A stretch of 64,000 nt of DNA from Varibaculum vaginae (GTDB taxonomy: Bacteria; Actinomycetota; Actinomycetes; Actinomycetales; Actinomycetaceae). The stretch covers positions 85,539 through 149,538 of the forward strand of contig NZ_UWNY01000003.1 of assembly GCF_900604285.1 (NCBI RefSeq). The letters run 5' to 3'. The notes below the pieces were generated by a model, which saw only the letters and a list, made by a program, of their open reading frames with translations, searched no databases and was not told the origin of the DNA. Positions 18,201-29,462 of this stretch are shown here, in pieces. Both the position numbers and the translations under genes were made by a program. Each line of letters begins with the position of its first letter. The stretch's first letter is position 1.

Positions 18201-19580
18201 ATGAGCGAAACCGGGCTATCCCAGGCAATTAAAAAAATGGAGGATGCCGGGGTTAGCTCGGCGGCTATCTCTGTTTTTTCCCACTATTATCGGGTTCTAG
18301 AGGGGGAACACACCGGTTTCATCCCCGAGGAAACGATTTCTCCGTTAACCAGTGTGGATCGCTTGGAAGCTAATCAGGTTAGCCCCCAGCAGGCGCAGGC
18401 GGCATTAGCTAAAACCGTCATGATCAAGCTCAATGGGGGTCTGGGAACCTCAATGGGGATGGATAAGGCCAAGTCTTTGTTGCCGGTGCGGCAAGGATTG
18501 ACTTTCCTAGATATTATTTGCCGACAAGTGATGGCGGCACGCAAAGAATTTGGGGTTAGCTTACCGCTGATTTTTATGAATTCTTTCCGTACCCAAGCAG
18601 ATACTTTGGCGGCTTTGCAACGTTATCCGGGGATTGCAGTTGCCGGTTTGCCCCTGGACTTTCTCCAAAATCAAGAACCGAAGCTTAGAGCTGATGATTT
18701 AACTCCGGTTTCTTGGGAAAAAGATCCTTCTTTGGAATGGTGCCCGCCCGGTCATGGAGATATCTATACCGCCCTATATGGGTCGGGTCTATTAGATAAA
18801 TTAATCGATGCTGGCTACCGCTATGCGATGACTTCTAATTCCGATAATTTAGGCGCCACTCCGAATTCCCAGATTGCTGGCTGGTTTGCAGCTAGTGGTG
18901 CCCCTTATGCGGCTGAGCTTTGCGTGCGTACCATTAACGATCGCAAAGGTGGACATCTAGCGATCCGCAAGGAAGATGGACAATTGATTTTGCGTGATAC
19001 TGCCCAGACTCCACCGGAACAAATGGATTACTTTACCGATGAGCATCGCCACCCCTTCTTCCATACCAATAACCTCTGGTTTGATCTGGTGAAACTGCGG
19101 GATACTTTGGTAGAGCGTAACGCGGTATTGGGATTGCCTCTAATCGCTAACCACAAGACGGTTGACCCCGCAGACTCGCAAAGCCCGGCGGTGATTCAAA
19201 TGGAAACCGCAATGGGAGCAGCTATTGCCTCATTTAAGGGTGCAACTGCCATTTTGGTACCGCGGAGTCGCTTCTTGCCAGTCAAAACCACTAATGAACT
19301 GTCTCTGGTTCGTTCTGATATTTATGATCTGGGAGATGACTATCACCTACGTAAGGTCAACGACCAAGAAGTGGAAGTGGATTTGGATTCCCGTTTCTTT
19401 AAAAAGATCGCCGATTTTGAGGCACGTTTCCCACAGGGGGTTCCCTCTTTGCGGGAAGCTAAGTCTTTTAAAGTTACCGGCCCCTTCACCTTCGGTAAAG
19501 ACGTAAAGGTACAGGGGCGGGTTAGCTTGGAAACTGCGGAAGAAAAACAGGTGGCCGCGGGCAGCTGTATGGCCGGCTAA
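18201..19580 (+). CDS. UTP--glucose-1-phosphate uridylyltransferase (eukaryotic-like UDPGP family)
   Basis: This ~459-aa protein has the UDPGP signature LNGGLGTSMGMDKAKSL near residue 78, an MNSFRT segment, and NSDNLGA in the active site. It makes UDP-glucose from UTP and glucose-1-phosphate for glycolipid and polysaccharide synthesis. This is the family found in eukaryotes and bifidobacteria/actinomycetes rather than the short GalU type. I choose the ATG at 18201 over the GTG one codon earlier because the GAGG site is better spaced. Confidence 0.92.
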   Translation: MSETGLSQAIKKMEDAGVSSAAISVFSHYYRVLEGEHTGFIPEETISPLTSVDRLEANQVSPQQAQAALAKTVMIKLNGGLGTSMGMDKAKSLLPVRQGLTFLDIICRQVMAARKEFGVSLPLIFMNSFRTQADTLAALQRYPGIAVAGLPLDFLQNQEPKLRADDLTPVSWEKDPSLEWCPPGHGDIYTALYGSGLLDKLIDAGYRYAMTSNSDNLGATPNSQIAGWFAASGAPYAAELCVRTINDRKGGHLAIRKEDGQLILRDTAQTPPEQMDYFTDEHRHPFFHTNNLWFDLVKLRDTLVERNAVLGLPLIANHKTVDPADSQSPAVIQMETAMGAAIASFKGATAILVPRSRFLPVKTTNELSLVRSDIYDLGDDYHLRKVNDQEVEVDLDSRFFKKIADFEARFPQGVPSLREAKSFKVTGPFTFGKDVKVQGRVSLETAEEKQVAAGSCMAG

Positions 19581-19697
19581 AATAGGGAATCCCTGGTTTC
19601 ATGCTTTTGGGAGTTGGCATCGAAACCTGAGGTAATGCTAAAAACTCCCTAGAAGGTTGTGCCTGTTAACTGGCAGGGCTCCGGGAAGGCGATTCTT

Positions 19698-21563
19698 CTA
19701 ACCGCGGCGTTTACCCTTAAAGTCGCGTTTTTTGCCGGTCTTTTTGCCCGGACCTTCGTCCTCCCTAATCCGCAAAGTACGTCCCGAAACTCTAGCCTTA
19801 GCGATTTTACGAATGGTTTCTGGGGAGAGCGGGCGTGCCAGCTCCACTAGCGAGAAACTCTGCAGAATATCGATATGTCCTACGTCGCCACCTTTGAGGC
19901 CGCCTTCTCCGGTGATTGCTCCAACTATAGCGCCCGGTTTAACCCGATCTCGGCGCCCTACCTCAATCCGGTACCGTCGAGCAGAAGGAGAAGAGAAGTG
20001 GCGGCGAGCCGCCCCCTTGGCGCGTGTTCCCTTCTTTGAAGTACCCTCGCGCCCCTCCTCGAAACTGGCAGAAATGAAACGTCCAAGTTCATCAACTTTT
20101 TCTTCCCGCCGGACTCGGAAATCAAGTTGCCGTTTCTCTGGGCCGAAATCACCGCTTGCTAATGCCAGTAACGAGGCAGCGGCGTCCCCAATATCTATCC
20201 CTTCGGAAACCACCAGGTCTTGGATAGCGTCATAATAAACATCCATTTCTCCCTTTTCTAAACGGGATTGGACACGCTTAGCCATCCGACCTGCCCGTGC
20301 CTGCGCCACCTGGGCGGGGGAGGGAATGAACACTTCGGTCATTTTCTGGCCAGTGAGCTTTTCGATTACGCCCTTACGAGGACGCTCTCGGGGAGTAAAG
20401 AAAGTTAGCGAGGTACCTTCACGTCCGGCTCTGCCGGTGCGCCCAATGCGGTGTACATAGGCTTCGGCTTCCCGTGGGACATCGTAATTTACTACTAACC
20501 CAATACGTTCCACATCGAGGCCGCGGGCAGCCACATCGGTAGCTACCAGGACATCCAGACCGCCATCGCGCAGGCGGGCTACGATCCGTTCTCGTTCTGC
20601 CTGTGGTACATCGCCGCTGATAGCCGCAGCTAAGAACCCAGCCTTTTGTAATTCCGACCCCAGCTGTTCGGCATCGATACGGGTACGAACAAACACAATC
20701 GCGGCCGAAGCTTCGCTAAGCGCCAGCACCCTAACCAAAGCCTCAGATTTAAACTTGAAGGGTACCACTGCATAGGTCTGATTAACGGTCTCAACCGTGG
20801 AGGATTGAGGGGCAATCGAGATTTCTACCGGATCACTTAAGTGACGCTCCGCAATTCGTTTAATCGCTGGGGGCATAGTCGCGGAAAAAAGGGCACGAAT
20901 AGCTTCCGGGTTGGCGCCGCTAGCAATTTGGTCTACGTCCTCGGAAAAACCCATTCGCAGCATCTCGTCTGCTTCGTCTAGAACAAAGAATTTGAGCGCA
21001 GATAAATCTAATTCCCCACGTTCCATCAAATCCATAATTCGTCCGGGAGTGCCAACCACGATTTGAGCTCCGTCCCGCAAGGCTGAAATCTGCGGTCCGT
21101 ATGAAGCTCCCCCGTAAACTGCCACTATTTTTAGTGTCATTCCCTGGGAAAACTCAGTTAACGCGGTAGCGGATTGGGCAGCAAGTTCCCTGGTAGGAGC
21201 CAATATTAAGGCTTGTACTTGTCCAGTTTCTTCACACGCGGAAAGAATGGGCAATCCGAAAGCGGCAGTTTTGCCAGTTCCGGTTTGTGCGATTCCCACT
21301 ACATCGCGCCCAGCCATCAAAGGAGGAATGCCTTGCCGTTGAATCGGGGTGGGTTCAGTAAACCCCATTTCCTCTAGGGTCTGTAAAATAATTTCCGGCA
21401 AGCCAAGGTCGGAAAAGAAAGTTGTTTCCTTCTCTAAGGGTTGTTCGTTGGTGGCATCTGTTTCGGCACTCTCGAAGCTGCCTTCCACGAAAAGTTCCTC
21501 GGTTTCAAAGGGGGAATTGGTTTCAAAAGAGGACGCACTTGCCCCCGCGGCTATTTCACTCAT
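19698..21563 (-). CDS. deaD: DEAD-box ATP-dependent RNA helicase, DeaD/CsdA type
   Basis: This ~621-aa protein contains the Q motif (GFTEPTPIQ), motif I AQTGTGKT, PTRELAAQ, motif II DEAD, SAT, VFVRTR and HRIGRTGRAG. A C-terminal DbpA-type RNA-binding domain (about residues 475-590) follows, then a glycine/lysine/arginine-rich tail. Such helicases unwind structured RNA in ribosome assembly and mRNA decay. The frame is open for 32 more codons upstream, but the ATG at 21563 starts the acidic N-terminal tail and avoids an implausible hydrophobic leader. It converges with the UDPGP gene. Confidence 0.92.
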   Translation of the reverse strand: MSEIAAGASASSFETNSPFETEELFVEGSFESAETDATNEQPLEKETTFFSDLGLPEIILQTLEEMGFTEPTPIQRQGIPPLMAGRDVVGIAQTGTGKTAAFGLPILSACEETGQVQALILAPTRELAAQSATALTEFSQGMTLKIVAVYGGASYGPQISALRDGAQIVVGTPGRIMDLMERGELDLSALKFFVLDEADEMLRMGFSEDVDQIASGANPEAIRALFSATMPPAIKRIAERHLSDPVEISIAPQSSTVETVNQTYAVVPFKFKSEALVRVLALSEASAAIVFVRTRIDAEQLGSELQKAGFLAAAISGDVPQAERERIVARLRDGGLDVLVATDVAARGLDVERIGLVVNYDVPREAEAYVHRIGRTGRAGREGTSLTFFTPRERPRKGVIEKLTGQKMTEVFIPSPAQVAQARAGRMAKRVQSRLEKGEMDVYYDAIQDLVVSEGIDIGDAAASLLALASGDFGPEKRQLDFRVRREEKVDELGRFISASFEEGREGTSKKGTRAKGAARRHFSSPSARRYRIEVGRRDRVKPGAIVGAITGEGGLKGGDVGHIDILQSFSLVELARPLSPETIRKIAKARVSGRTLRIREDEGPGKKTGKKRDFKGKRRG

Positions 21564-21730
21564 TAATTTTTTGCCTGTCTGCTTAATAACTATTCGCTCT
21601 AACGCTACCGGAGGTAGCAGCAAAGTTAGCAAATAAGAACCAGTGAAACACGACACCAACGCCGGCGGAAAATGCTAGCGATTCTCGGGGACGCTAAACT
21701 ATTAACAGTTAGATTAGGAAAGGAACAGCA

Positions 21731-23515
21731 TTGCTCAGAACGCATGACGCGGGAACTCTTAACCGCGACCTGGTGGGACAAACAGTAGAACTAGCGGGTT
21801 GGCTTGATCGCCGCCGCGATCACGGGGGCGTTTGCTTCATTGATTTGCGGGATGCCTCCGGGGTGGCTCAGGTAGTTATCCATGACGAAAAAATCGCCCA
21901 TGAACTGCGCAGTGAATATGTTCTGCGCATCAAAGGTAAGGTTCATCCGCGTCCGGAAGGTAACGAGAATCCAGAACTACCTACCGGTGAAATAGAGGTT
22001 TACGCCGATGAGGTAGAGGTACTGAACCCGGCGGCTGCACTACCTTTCCAAGTTTCTGTCCATGCCGAAGATTCCGGGAAAGTTGGCGAGGATGCGCGTC
22101 TGAAATACCGCTATCTGGATTTGCGTCGCCCCGAGATGCAAAACCGTCTGCGTCTACGCTCGAAGGTATCCAAGGTCACTCGCGATACTTTAGATTCTCT
22201 AGGCTTCGTAGAGATTGAAACCCCGACTTTAACCCGGTCAACTCCGGAGGGGGCACGGGACTTCTTGGTGCCGGCTCGCCTGAACCCGGGTTCTTGGTAT
22301 GCCTTGCCGCAGTCGCCACAGCTTTTCAAGCAGCTGCTGATGGTCGCGGGAATGGAACGCTACTACCAGATTGCCCGCTGCTACCGGGACGAGGACTTCC
22401 GTGCTGATCGTCAGCCCGAGTTCACTCAGCTGGACATCGAGATGAGCTTTGTGCGGCAAGAGGATGTTATCGAGGTAGCCGAACAGGTACTGACTAATAT
22501 TTTCAAGCTGATCGATGTAAATATCGAAACCCCAATTCCCCATATGACCTACGCCGATGCCATGGCGCGTTTTGGTACTGATAAACCAGATTTACGTTTC
22601 GGTCTGGAATTAACAGATTTGACTGAATATTTTAAAAACACCCCCTTTAGGGTGTTCGCCAGTGCAGACTATGTGGGAGCAGTGGTGATGCCGGGAGGCG
22701 CTTCTCAGCCGCGGCGGACTTTCGATAAGTGGCAAGATTGGGCGCGTTCGCGTGGCGGCAAGGGCTTGGCCTACGTCAAGGTTGAAGATGACGGTAGTCT
22801 CTCTGGACCAGTAGCCAAGAATCTCACGGATTCCGAGCGTGAGGGACTAGCCGCGGTGACCGGCGCTAAGCCGGGGGATTGTATTTTCTTTGGTGCCGGC
22901 AAGACTGATGAAGCTCGTGCCTTGTTGGGTGCCGCTCGCCTAGAAATCGGTGCCCGTTGTAACCTGCTCGACCCGAACGAATGGAAATTCGTCTGGGTAG
23001 TTGACGCGCCGCTGTTTAAGCCCTCGGCGGCTGCCAAGGCGGAAGGGGACGTGGCGCTGGGAGCTTCTGCTTGGACAGCGGTACACCACGCCTTTACTTC
23101 TCCTAAACCCGAATGGCTTGACCATTTCGAGGAAGACCCGGGTAATGCACTGGCCTACGCTTACGATATTGTGCTGAACGGTAATGAAATTGGGGGCGGT
23201 TCTATCCGTATCCACCGCCGTGACGTACAAGAACGTATTTTCAAGGTGATGGGATTGTCTCCGGAAGAAGCCCAAGAAAAGTTTGGGTTCTTACTGAATG
23301 CCTTTAAATATGGTGCTCCGCCACACGGTGGGATCGCTTTCGGTTGGGATCGGATTGTATCTTTGATGACCCACGCGGATTCGATTCGCGACGTTATCGC
23401 CTTCCCCAAGTCCGGGGGTGGCTACGATCCATTAACCGATGCTCCGGCTCCGATCACGCCCGAGCAGCGTAAAGAAAGTGGCGTTGACTTCGTTCCAGAG
23501 GACGAAGAAGACTAA
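21731..23515 (+). CDS. aspS: Aspartyl-tRNA synthetase
   Basis: This 594-aa class IIb synthetase has an N-terminal OB-fold anticodon domain, motif 2 around [20 protein letters not shown], the bacterial GAD insertion domain (about 290-420), and motif 3 near [14 protein letters not shown]. It charges tRNA-Asp; many actinobacterial AspRSs also mischarge tRNA-Asn for GatCAB correction, which cannot be decided here. The start is TTG with AAAGGAAC upstream. A strong hairpin follows the stop. Confidence 0.95.
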   Translation: MLRTHDAGTLNRDLVGQTVELAGWLDRRRDHGGVCFIDLRDASGVAQVVIHDEKIAHELRSEYVLRIKGKVHPRPEGNENPELPTGEIEVYADEVEVLNPAAALPFQVSVHAEDSGKVGEDARLKYRYLDLRRPEMQNRLRLRSKVSKVTRDTLDSLGFVEIETPTLTRSTPEGARDFLVPARLNPGSWYALPQSPQLFKQLLMVAGMERYYQIARCYRDEDFRADRQPEFTQLDIEMSFVRQEDVIEVAEQVLTNIFKLIDVNIETPIPHMTYADAMARFGTDKPDLRFGLELTDLTEYFKNTPFRVFASADYVGAVVMPGGASQPRRTFDKWQDWARSRGGKGLAYVKVEDDGSLSGPVAKNLTDSEREGLAAVTGAKPGDCIFFGAGKTDEARALLGAARLEIGARCNLLDPNEWKFVWVVDAPLFKPSAAAKAEGDVALGASAWTAVHHAFTSPKPEWLDHFEEDPGNALAYAYDIVLNGNEIGGGSIRIHRRDVQERIFKVMGLSPEEAQEKFGFLLNAFKYGAPPHGGIAFGWDRIVSLMTHADSIRDVIAFPKSGGGYDPLTDAPAPITPEQRKESGVDFVPEDEED

Positions 23516-23535
23516 GCTTGTTCAAAACTTAACTT

Positions 23536-23561
23536 GCCGCCCCTACCTTGGTAGGGGCGGC
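23536..23561. terminator. Intrinsic terminator between aspS and the convergent transporter gene
   Basis: An 11-bp perfect GC-rich stem (arms 23536-23546 and 23551-23561) closes a CTTG loop. The T-rich tail is weak (TTGGTTTAT) on the plus strand. It lies 20 bases after the aspS stop and 33 bases before the end of the convergent gene, so it may serve both. Confidence 0.75.
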
Positions 23562-23594
23562 TTGGTTTATATCCTCCTCGCCTTGTCGTTTAGG

Positions 23595-24563
23595 TTAGGC
23601 AGGTTTCGTAGCTAGGCGGCGCGCCAATATCGCGCATACCAATAACTGGAATTGGTGAAACACAATCACCGGGATAGTTACGGCCGCTACGGTAGCGGGC
23701 GGGAAAATAATGGCCGCCATTGGCAACCCGGTGGCCAGGGATTTCTTGGACCCGCACATCAGCAGCACAATCCGGTCGCGCCGCGCTAGCGATACCCAGC
23801 GTCCCAAGTTCCAGGTGAGGGTGAGCATAATGACCAGCACCACCATGCATTGCAGCAGCAGCAATCCCACTTGGTGGGCGGAGATTTGTTGCCAGAGCCC
23901 ACCGGCAGTGGCACCACAAACTGACGAGGCCACAATCGCCAAGATAGTGCCGTTATCGGTGGCTTTGGTAAGGCTACGGTGCGCATTTAGCCACTTGCCG
24001 ATAAAACGGTGAACGAGTTGTCCGAGTATAAAGGGAAGGAGTAGTTGCAGCAAGACATTTACCACCCGCGAAGCCTCAACCCCACTGGCTCTGCCCATCA
24101 CTGCGAACACTAGGGCGGGGGTGAGGATAATCCCCGCGATATTAGAGATACTGGCAGAGCAAACCGCGCCCGCGATATTCCCTCCGGCAATCGAAGTAAA
24201 AGTTACCGAGGACTGAACGGTGGAGGGCAGCAGGGTTAGATACAGGGTACCGAGGGCGAAAACCGGTCCCAGCAGCTTCAGGTCTAATGGGTGCATCACT
24301 ATCCCAAGTAGGGGGAAGAGTATGAAGGTCGAAATCGCGACTGCTCCCTGCAGGCGCCAGTTTTTTATACCTTCCCAGATTTCTTGAGTAGAGAGTCGCG
24401 CCCCGTAAAGAAAAAACAACAATATGATTAGGGCATTACCTAGATATCCCAGGGACTTAACCACCTGCGCGGGTACAGGGATTAAGATGCCGAGCACCAA
24501 AATTAACAGTATGGAAAGAATAAAGGGATCTAAAAGACTATGTAATCGCTGTTTTCCGCTCAC
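23595..24563 (-). CDS. Bile acid:sodium symporter-family (SBF-like) transporter
   Basis: This 322-aa integral membrane protein has about ten hydrophobic segments. Features of the SBF-like/YfeH branch include LDPFILSILLILVLG at the N-terminus, TLLPSTVQSSVTFTSIAGGN in the middle, and CGSKKSLATGLPMA near the C-terminus, which are the two crossover regions of the fold. The real substrate in bacteria is usually unknown; bile acids are only the family name. The start is GTG with a poor ribosome site, so a downstream start is possible. Confidence 0.85.
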   Translation of the reverse strand: MSGKQRLHSLLDPFILSILLILVLGILIPVPAQVVKSLGYLGNALIILLFFLYGARLSTQEIWEGIKNWRLQGAVAISTFILFPLLGIVMHPLDLKLLGPVFALGTLYLTLLPSTVQSSVTFTSIAGGNIAGAVCSASISNIAGIILTPALVFAVMGRASGVEASRVVNVLLQLLLPFILGQLVHRFIGKWLNAHRSLTKATDNGTILAIVASSVCGATAGGLWQQISAHQVGLLLLQCMVVLVIMLTLTWNLGRWVSLARRDRIVLLMCGSKKSLATGLPMAAIIFPPATVAAVTIPVIVFHQFQLLVCAILARRLATKPA

Positions 24564-24649
24564 TGAACCAAGATACCTGGATGGGTAGTAACTGGTCTAA
24601 ACCGGTTCGGAACGGTTCGATATATCGTGAATGGTAATAGCTAGCTGCT

Positions 24650-24976
24650 TTAGCAGTCGGCGAAAGTACCGACAGCAGGCGACCATTCTTTCACCGTCAT
24701 TGCCTTAACGATTCCGGCTTTCGCATAGGGATCATCCTTGAGGATTTGTTTGGCTTCCTCGCTGTCGCGAGCCAACATAATTGTCAAGGAGCCCCGCGTA
24801 TCCCCGGCGGCGGTACGGCCGGTAGATAGTACGATTCCTAGGCTATTTAGACGATGCATGAAGGTACGATGGTCGGCACGAAACTCTTTTTTACGCTCCA
24901 CCAGTTCGGGATCATAGTCGTAAAGAACTATATAAAGACACATTCCTTGGTTGTCTTCGTGTCCGGGAGTAGCCAT
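24650..24976 (-). CDS. YciI-family protein
   Basis: This 108-aa protein belongs to the YciI/dimeric ferredoxin-like fold. The conserved aspartate and histidine lie in FRADHRTFMHRL and the end pattern is DDPYAKAGIVKAMTVKEW. Its function is unknown; related proteins act as small dehydratase- or isomerase-like enzymes or as partner subunits. An excellent AGGAGGT ribosome site precedes the ATG. Confidence 0.85.
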   Translation of the reverse strand: MATPGHEDNQGMCLYIVLYDYDPELVERKKEFRADHRTFMHRLNSLGIVLSTGRTAAGDTRGSLTIMLARDSEEAKQILKDDPYAKAGIVKAMTVKEWSPAVGTFADC

Positions 24977-25073
24977 CTTTACCTCCTGTTTTGCACTATG
25001 CTAGCTGAGACTGACTCTCAAAAAGCTAACCGTTTCTATCCTAACGCAGGTTTTGGCGTAACGCGCGAATATT

Positions 25074-25889
25074 TTACGATGTCGATAATTCCTGGTCTCG
25101 GGCTACTGCCGCGTTAACGGCAGCGCGGGTAGCCACGGAAAACCCAGCATCTTCCATCGCTAACAGACCAGCTACGGTGGTGCCGGCGGGGGAGCAAACC
25201 TGATCTACTAACGCTTGAGGGTTTAAACCTTGGGGCAGATTGTGGAGGACGTTAAGTGCGGAACCGGCAACCGCCTGCGCCACTATCTGGGTGGCTTGGG
25301 TTTTCGTGAATCCGTGTGCAACGCCTGCCTGAGCGAGAGCATCTATGAAACGATAAATCCATGCTGGAGAGCATCCGGCGAGGGCAGCAAAGGCCGCGAA
25401 TTTTTCTTCCGGTACCAACGCGGTTTTTCCAATGGCATCAAACATTTCCTGCACTTCGCCTAGTGCTTTTTCGCTAACGTATTGGTTGGCGGCAATCCCA
25501 GATATTGACTGGTTAATTTGGGCGTTCACATTCGGCATTACCCGCACTATCGGGGTTTTTGCAGGTAAATGTGCCGCAATGTCTGCTAGGGATTTTCCGG
25601 CAGCTACCGAAACTACTATGGGTTTTGCGGCGAGAGCGTCCCCTAAATCATCGAGCAGAGGTGTGAGCATATGGGGTTTTACCCCAAGTAGTAGGTAATT
25701 CGCCTCCCTCGCTACGGTAGCGGCATTTGGGGCTACAGAAAGCGGAAACTGTTCCTCGAGGGCGCGCATTCGTGAGCGGGTACGGTTAAAAACTAAAATA
25801 TCTTCAGTTTGCAGTTGCCCGGAAGAAAGGAGGCCGCGCACAATCGCGCCTCCCATGGAACCCACGCCGATTACCCCGAGCTTGACCAT
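25074..25889 (-). CDS. proC: Pyrroline-5-carboxylate reductase
   Basis: This 271-aa protein has the Rossmann nucleotide motif GVIGVGSMGGAI at the N-terminus, VRVMPNVNAQ in the middle and the C-terminal signature LVDQVCSPAGTTVAGLLAMED. It performs the last step of proline synthesis, reducing pyrroline-5-carboxylate with NAD(P)H. I choose the ATG at 25889, preceded by a GGAGGA site; the frame runs 10 codons further upstream but without a good start. It is divergent from ileS, with the T-box leader in the gap. Confidence 0.93.
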   Translation of the reverse strand: MVKLGVIGVGSMGGAIVRGLLSSGQLQTEDILVFNRTRSRMRALEEQFPLSVAPNAATVAREANYLLLGVKPHMLTPLLDDLGDALAAKPIVVSVAAGKSLADIAAHLPAKTPIVRVMPNVNAQINQSISGIAANQYVSEKALGEVQEMFDAIGKTALVPEEKFAAFAALAGCSPAWIYRFIDALAQAGVAHGFTKTQATQIVAQAVAGSALNVLHNLPQGLNPQALVDQVCSPAGTTVAGLLAMEDAGFSVATRAAVNAAVARDQELSTS

Positions 25890-25974
25890 GTTTCCTCCCC
25901 AGAAAGTGATTTTTGCCAACTGTGTTTATCTTAGCGCGGACAAAATTTCGAGAAAAAGCGAAACGGGTTATGCT

Positions 25975-26173
25975 GTTGGGAAGTGGCGTTGATCCGGCTA
26001 TCACCGAGGAGCCTCTGGAAGAACCCTCTACTAGAGGTAGTAGAACCAGACGGGTAAGCCCGTAACAGCAGTTAATGAGGCCCAAGTTTTGGGTGAAGCG
26101 GGGTGGTACCGCGGGGCTGGAAGGCCTTCGTCCCAGCACTGGCAGTAACGGCTCTAAATAGGTGAGGTTAAAC
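25975..26173 (+). promoter_or_regulatory. ileS T-box riboswitch, actinobacterial ultrashort Stem I type
   Basis: The leader carries the canonical T-box core GGGTGGTACCGCGG at 26101-26114. Upstream is the sequence CCGGCTATCACCGAGGAG at 25994-26011, in which ATC (26000-26002) is the likely isoleucine specifier in a very small stem. A GTAGAACC element and a second hairpin (ACGGGTAAGCCCGT, 26050-26063) lie between. This layout matches the ileS leaders known in mycobacteria and other actinobacteria, where binding of uncharged tRNA-Ile frees the ribosome binding site. The core is about 50 bases from the start codon, and I see no run of U that would make a terminator. That favours translational control. 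Confidence 0.88.
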
Positions 26174-29100
26174 GTGGGCTACTATCCGCGGCATAAAGAT
26201 GGCGATGTTTCCGCCAATCCGTCTTTTCCCGAACTAGAGGAACAGACCCTGAAATATTGGAAGCAGAACGATACTTTCCGCAAGTCGATTGCCCAAAGAG
26301 AAGCGGGAGACGCGGGTTCTAACGAGTTCGTGTTTTATGATGGCCCTCCCTTTGCTAATGGTCTGCCCCACTATGGGCATTTGCTGACCGGTTATGTAAA
26401 AGACGTGGTGGGGCGCTACCAAACCATGCAAGGTCACCGGGTGGAACGGCGTTTTGGTTGGGATACTCACGGTCTGCCGGCAGAGCTGGAAGCCGAACGT
26501 ATCTTGGAGATTGATGACAAATCCCAGATTGAAGGTCCGGGTGGTATCGGGATTGAAAAATTCAATCAGACCTGCCGGGAATCGGTGCTGCGCTACACCA
26601 AAGAGTGGGAAGAATATGTTACCCGCCAGGCGCGCTGGGTGGATTTTGATAACGATTACAAGACGCTTGACGTTAACTATATGGAGTCGGTTATTTGGGC
26701 GTTTAAGCAGCTCTACGATAAGGGATTGGCCTATGAAGGTTTTCGGGTATTGCCCTACTGCTGGAACGACCAGACTCCACTTTCTAATCATGAACTGAAA
26801 ATGGATGACGATATTTATCAAGATCGTCAAGACAATACCGTAACCGTGGGGCTACGCCTGGAAACCGGGGAACTAGCGTTGGTATGGACCACCACCCCCT
26901 GGACGCTGCCTTCTAACCTAGCGATTGCGGTTGGCCCCGAGATTAATTATGTAACCGTTCAGGTAGACCCAGATTTAGAATCTCCAGTAGCGGGGGAGAA
27001 GGTTATTATCGCGCGCGACCTTTTGCCTGCCTACGCTAAAGAGTTGGGTGAAGACCCACAGATCTTGGCGGAATACCCGGGTTCAGAGCTGGTAGGACGC
27101 TCCTACGAGCCGATTTTTGACTACTATAAAGATCAGCTGGGTGAGGGTGAAACCCCGGGTGCTAAGGCCTACCACGTACTGGCGGCGGACTTCGTAACCA
27201 CCACTGATGGTACCGGGCTGGTACACCAGGCTCCCTACGGCGAGGACGATATGATCCTGTTAACCGCCAATGGGATTAACGCGGTCACTCCGATAGATGA
27301 GGCTGGTCTATTCACGGCGGAGGTTCCTGACTACCAGGGTGTACAGATTTTTGATGCCAATAAGCAGATTATTCGTGACTTCCGGCTAGGTAACGAGGAC
27401 GACCAAGGTCCCCTGGCACGTACCCCGAAAGAAAAACGGGCAGTGTTGGTGCGTCAGCAGTCTTATGTACACTCTTATCCGCACTGTTGGCGTTGCCGCA
27501 AGCCGCTAATTTACAAGCCGGTTTCTTCTTGGTTTGTGAAAGTAACCGAATTCCGTGAGCGTATGGTGGAACTAAACCAGCAAATCAGCTGGGTACCAGA
27601 CCATATTAAAGATGGACAGTTCGGTAAATGGCTAGAAGGCGCCCGCGACTGGTCTATTTCGCGTAACCGTTTTTGGGGTAGCCCCATACCGGTGTGGAAA
27701 TCTGATGACCCCAATTATCCGCGGGTAGATGTTTATGGTTCCCTGGCAGAACTGGAAGCAGACTTCGGGGTAGAGGTTAAAGATTTACACCGGCCGTTTA
27801 TTGACACTTTGGTACGTCCTAACCCGGATGATCCCACCGGTAAATCGATGATGCGACGCATTCCCGATGTATTAGATTGCTGGTTCGATTCTGGTTCTAT
27901 GCCTTATGCGCAGGTACACTATCCCTTTGAAAATCAGCAATGGTTCGAGGATCACTATCCCGGCGATTTCATCGTGGAATATATCGGGCAAACCCGCGGT
28001 TGGTTCTATCTGCTGCACGTGCTGGCCACGGCGCTATTTGATCGTCCCGCTTTTACCTCCTGTGTTTCCCATGGGATTGTGCTCGGCGATGATGGTCGTA
28101 AAATGTCCAAGTCGCTGCGTAACTATCCGGACGTTAACGAAGTGTTCGACACCTACGGTTCGGATGCGATGCGTTGGTTCCTGATGTCCTCTCCGGTGGT
28201 ACGGGGTGGAAACCTGGTGGTTAAAGGCGAGGGGATTCGAGATACGGTTCGCCACGTGATTTTGCCGCTATGGAACATTTATTACTTCTTTGCTCTATAC
28301 GCTGGTTCTTGCAATAAAGGTACCGGCTACCAGGCGAAATCCTTAGATTTAGCGGATCCAAAGACACTCGAGCAACTGGGAGTTATGGATCGGTATCTGC
28401 TTGCCCGTACTCGCAACTTGGCTCTAAAAGTCAAGGAGCTCTTGGATAGCTACGATATTCCCGGGGCTTGCGAGGCAGTGAGTGAACATCTGGACTTGAT
28501 GACTAACTGGTACGTACGTACTTCTCGGGATCGTTTCTGGGAAGAAGAAGCTACAGCTTACGACACTCTCTACACTTGCCTAGAGGTACTGATGCGAGTC
28601 ATGGCGCCGTTAGCTCCGCTAGTGACCGAGGAAATTTGGCGGGGCTTGACCGGGGGTGAATCGGTACATCTTTGTGATTACCCGGTGGTTCCGGACACGG
28701 TTGATGATCCGGCATTAGTGGCGGCTATGGACATGGTGCGAGAGGTAGTATCGGCTGCCCACTCACTGCGCAAGACCCACAGTTTGCGGGTACGTCAGCC
28801 GCTGAAGTCGCTTACCATTGTGCACGACGAAGCCCAAAAACTGGCGGATTTCTCGGAATTGATTGCCGGGGAAGTGAACGTGAAACAGGTGGTATTGCAG
28901 GCCTCTAGCGAGTCGGGTCTGCAGTTGCAGCGACAACTGAAGCTGAATCCGAAAGCGTTTGATCCGCAGGTTCGTAAAGCCACCTCGCAACTGTTTAAGG
29001 CACAAAAGACCGGTCAGTGGCAGGAAGAGGGTGAAACTGTAGTTTTCCCGGACGTGCTACTTGCCGGACAGCCAGTTACCTTAAGTGGCGAGCAGTTCTC

Positions 29101-29434
29101 GCTTTCGACAACGGTGGAGGTTGAGGAAGGGCAGGTGGCCACAGTTCTAGGTGATGGAGCGGTAGTAGTCCTTGATACCGAAATTACCCCGGAGCTAGAG
29201 GCTGAAGGCTATGCCCGCGACTTGGTGCGTTCCATCCAAGATGAACGAAAAGCTCAAGATCTGCATGTTTCTGACCGTATTGAGTTGGTGCTGGAGGTTC
29301 CTAGCGAACGAGTAGTCGGCGTACAGAAACATGCCCAGATGATCGCCCGAGAAGTGCTGGCAACAGCATTTAAAGTTGAATCCGCGAACGCAGATGAGGT
29401 GAAAATCAACATCACTGCGGTGCATCCGGTATAG
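26174..29434 (+). CDS. ileS: Isoleucyl-tRNA synthetase
   Basis: This ~1086-aa class I synthetase has the HIGH-type signature in [15 protein letters not shown], the editing domain in the middle, KMSKS in [12 protein letters not shown], and the long C-terminal anticodon and zinc-less extension typical of the type 2 (eukaryote-like) IleRS common in actinobacteria. Type 2 enzymes are often less sensitive to mupirocin; that is family knowledge only. I prefer the GTG at 26174, six bases after GGTGAGG, over the GTG at 26162. It is controlled by the T-box leader just upstream. Confidence 0.94.
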   Translation: MGYYPRHKDGDVSANPSFPELEEQTLKYWKQNDTFRKSIAQREAGDAGSNEFVFYDGPPFANGLPHYGHLLTGYVKDVVGRYQTMQGHRVERRFGWDTHGLPAELEAERILEIDDKSQIEGPGGIGIEKFNQTCRESVLRYTKEWEEYVTRQARWVDFDNDYKTLDVNYMESVIWAFKQLYDKGLAYEGFRVLPYCWNDQTPLSNHELKMDDDIYQDRQDNTVTVGLRLETGELALVWTTTPWTLPSNLAIAVGPEINYVTVQVDPDLESPVAGEKVIIARDLLPAYAKELGEDPQILAEYPGSELVGRSYEPIFDYYKDQLGEGETPGAKAYHVLAADFVTTTDGTGLVHQAPYGEDDMILLTANGINAVTPIDEAGLFTAEVPDYQGVQIFDANKQIIRDFRLGNEDDQGPLARTPKEKRAVLVRQQSYVHSYPHCWRCRKPLIYKPVSSWFVKVTEFRERMVELNQQISWVPDHIKDGQFGKWLEGARDWSISRNRFWGSPIPVWKSDDPNYPRVDVYGSLAELEADFGVEVKDLHRPFIDTLVRPNPDDPTGKSMMRRIPDVLDCWFDSGSMPYAQVHYPFENQQWFEDHYPGDFIVEYIGQTRGWFYLLHVLATALFDRPAFTSCVSHGIVLGDDGRKMSKSLRNYPDVNEVFDTYGSDAMRWFLMSSPVVRGGNLVVKGEGIRDTVRHVILPLWNIYYFFALYAGSCNKGTGYQAKSLDLADPKTLEQLGVMDRYLLARTRNLALKVKELLDSYDIPGACEAVSEHLDLMTNWYVRTSRDRFWEEEATAYDTLYTCLEVLMRVMAPLAPLVTEEIWRGLTGGESVHLCDYPVVPDTVDDPALVAAMDMVREVVSAAHSLRKTHSLRVRQPLKSLTIVHDEAQKLADFSELIAGEVNVKQVVLQASSESGLQLQRQLKLNPKAFDPQVRKATSQLFKAQKTGQWQEEGETVVFPDVLLAGQPVTLSGEQFSLSTTVEVEEGQVATVLGDGAVVVLDTEITPELEAEGYARDLVRSIQDERKAQDLHVSDRIELVLEVPSERVVGVQKHAQMIAREVLATAFKVESANADEVKINITAVHPV

Positions 29435-29462
29435 GTAATATGCCGGCCCAAAAGGGGGATTA

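Noticed and set aside
19590..19660. Possible hairpin GGGAGTT...AACTCCC between the UDPGP gene and the helicase
   Set aside because: The stem is only 7 bp with a long loop and no T run, so I do not list it as a terminator.
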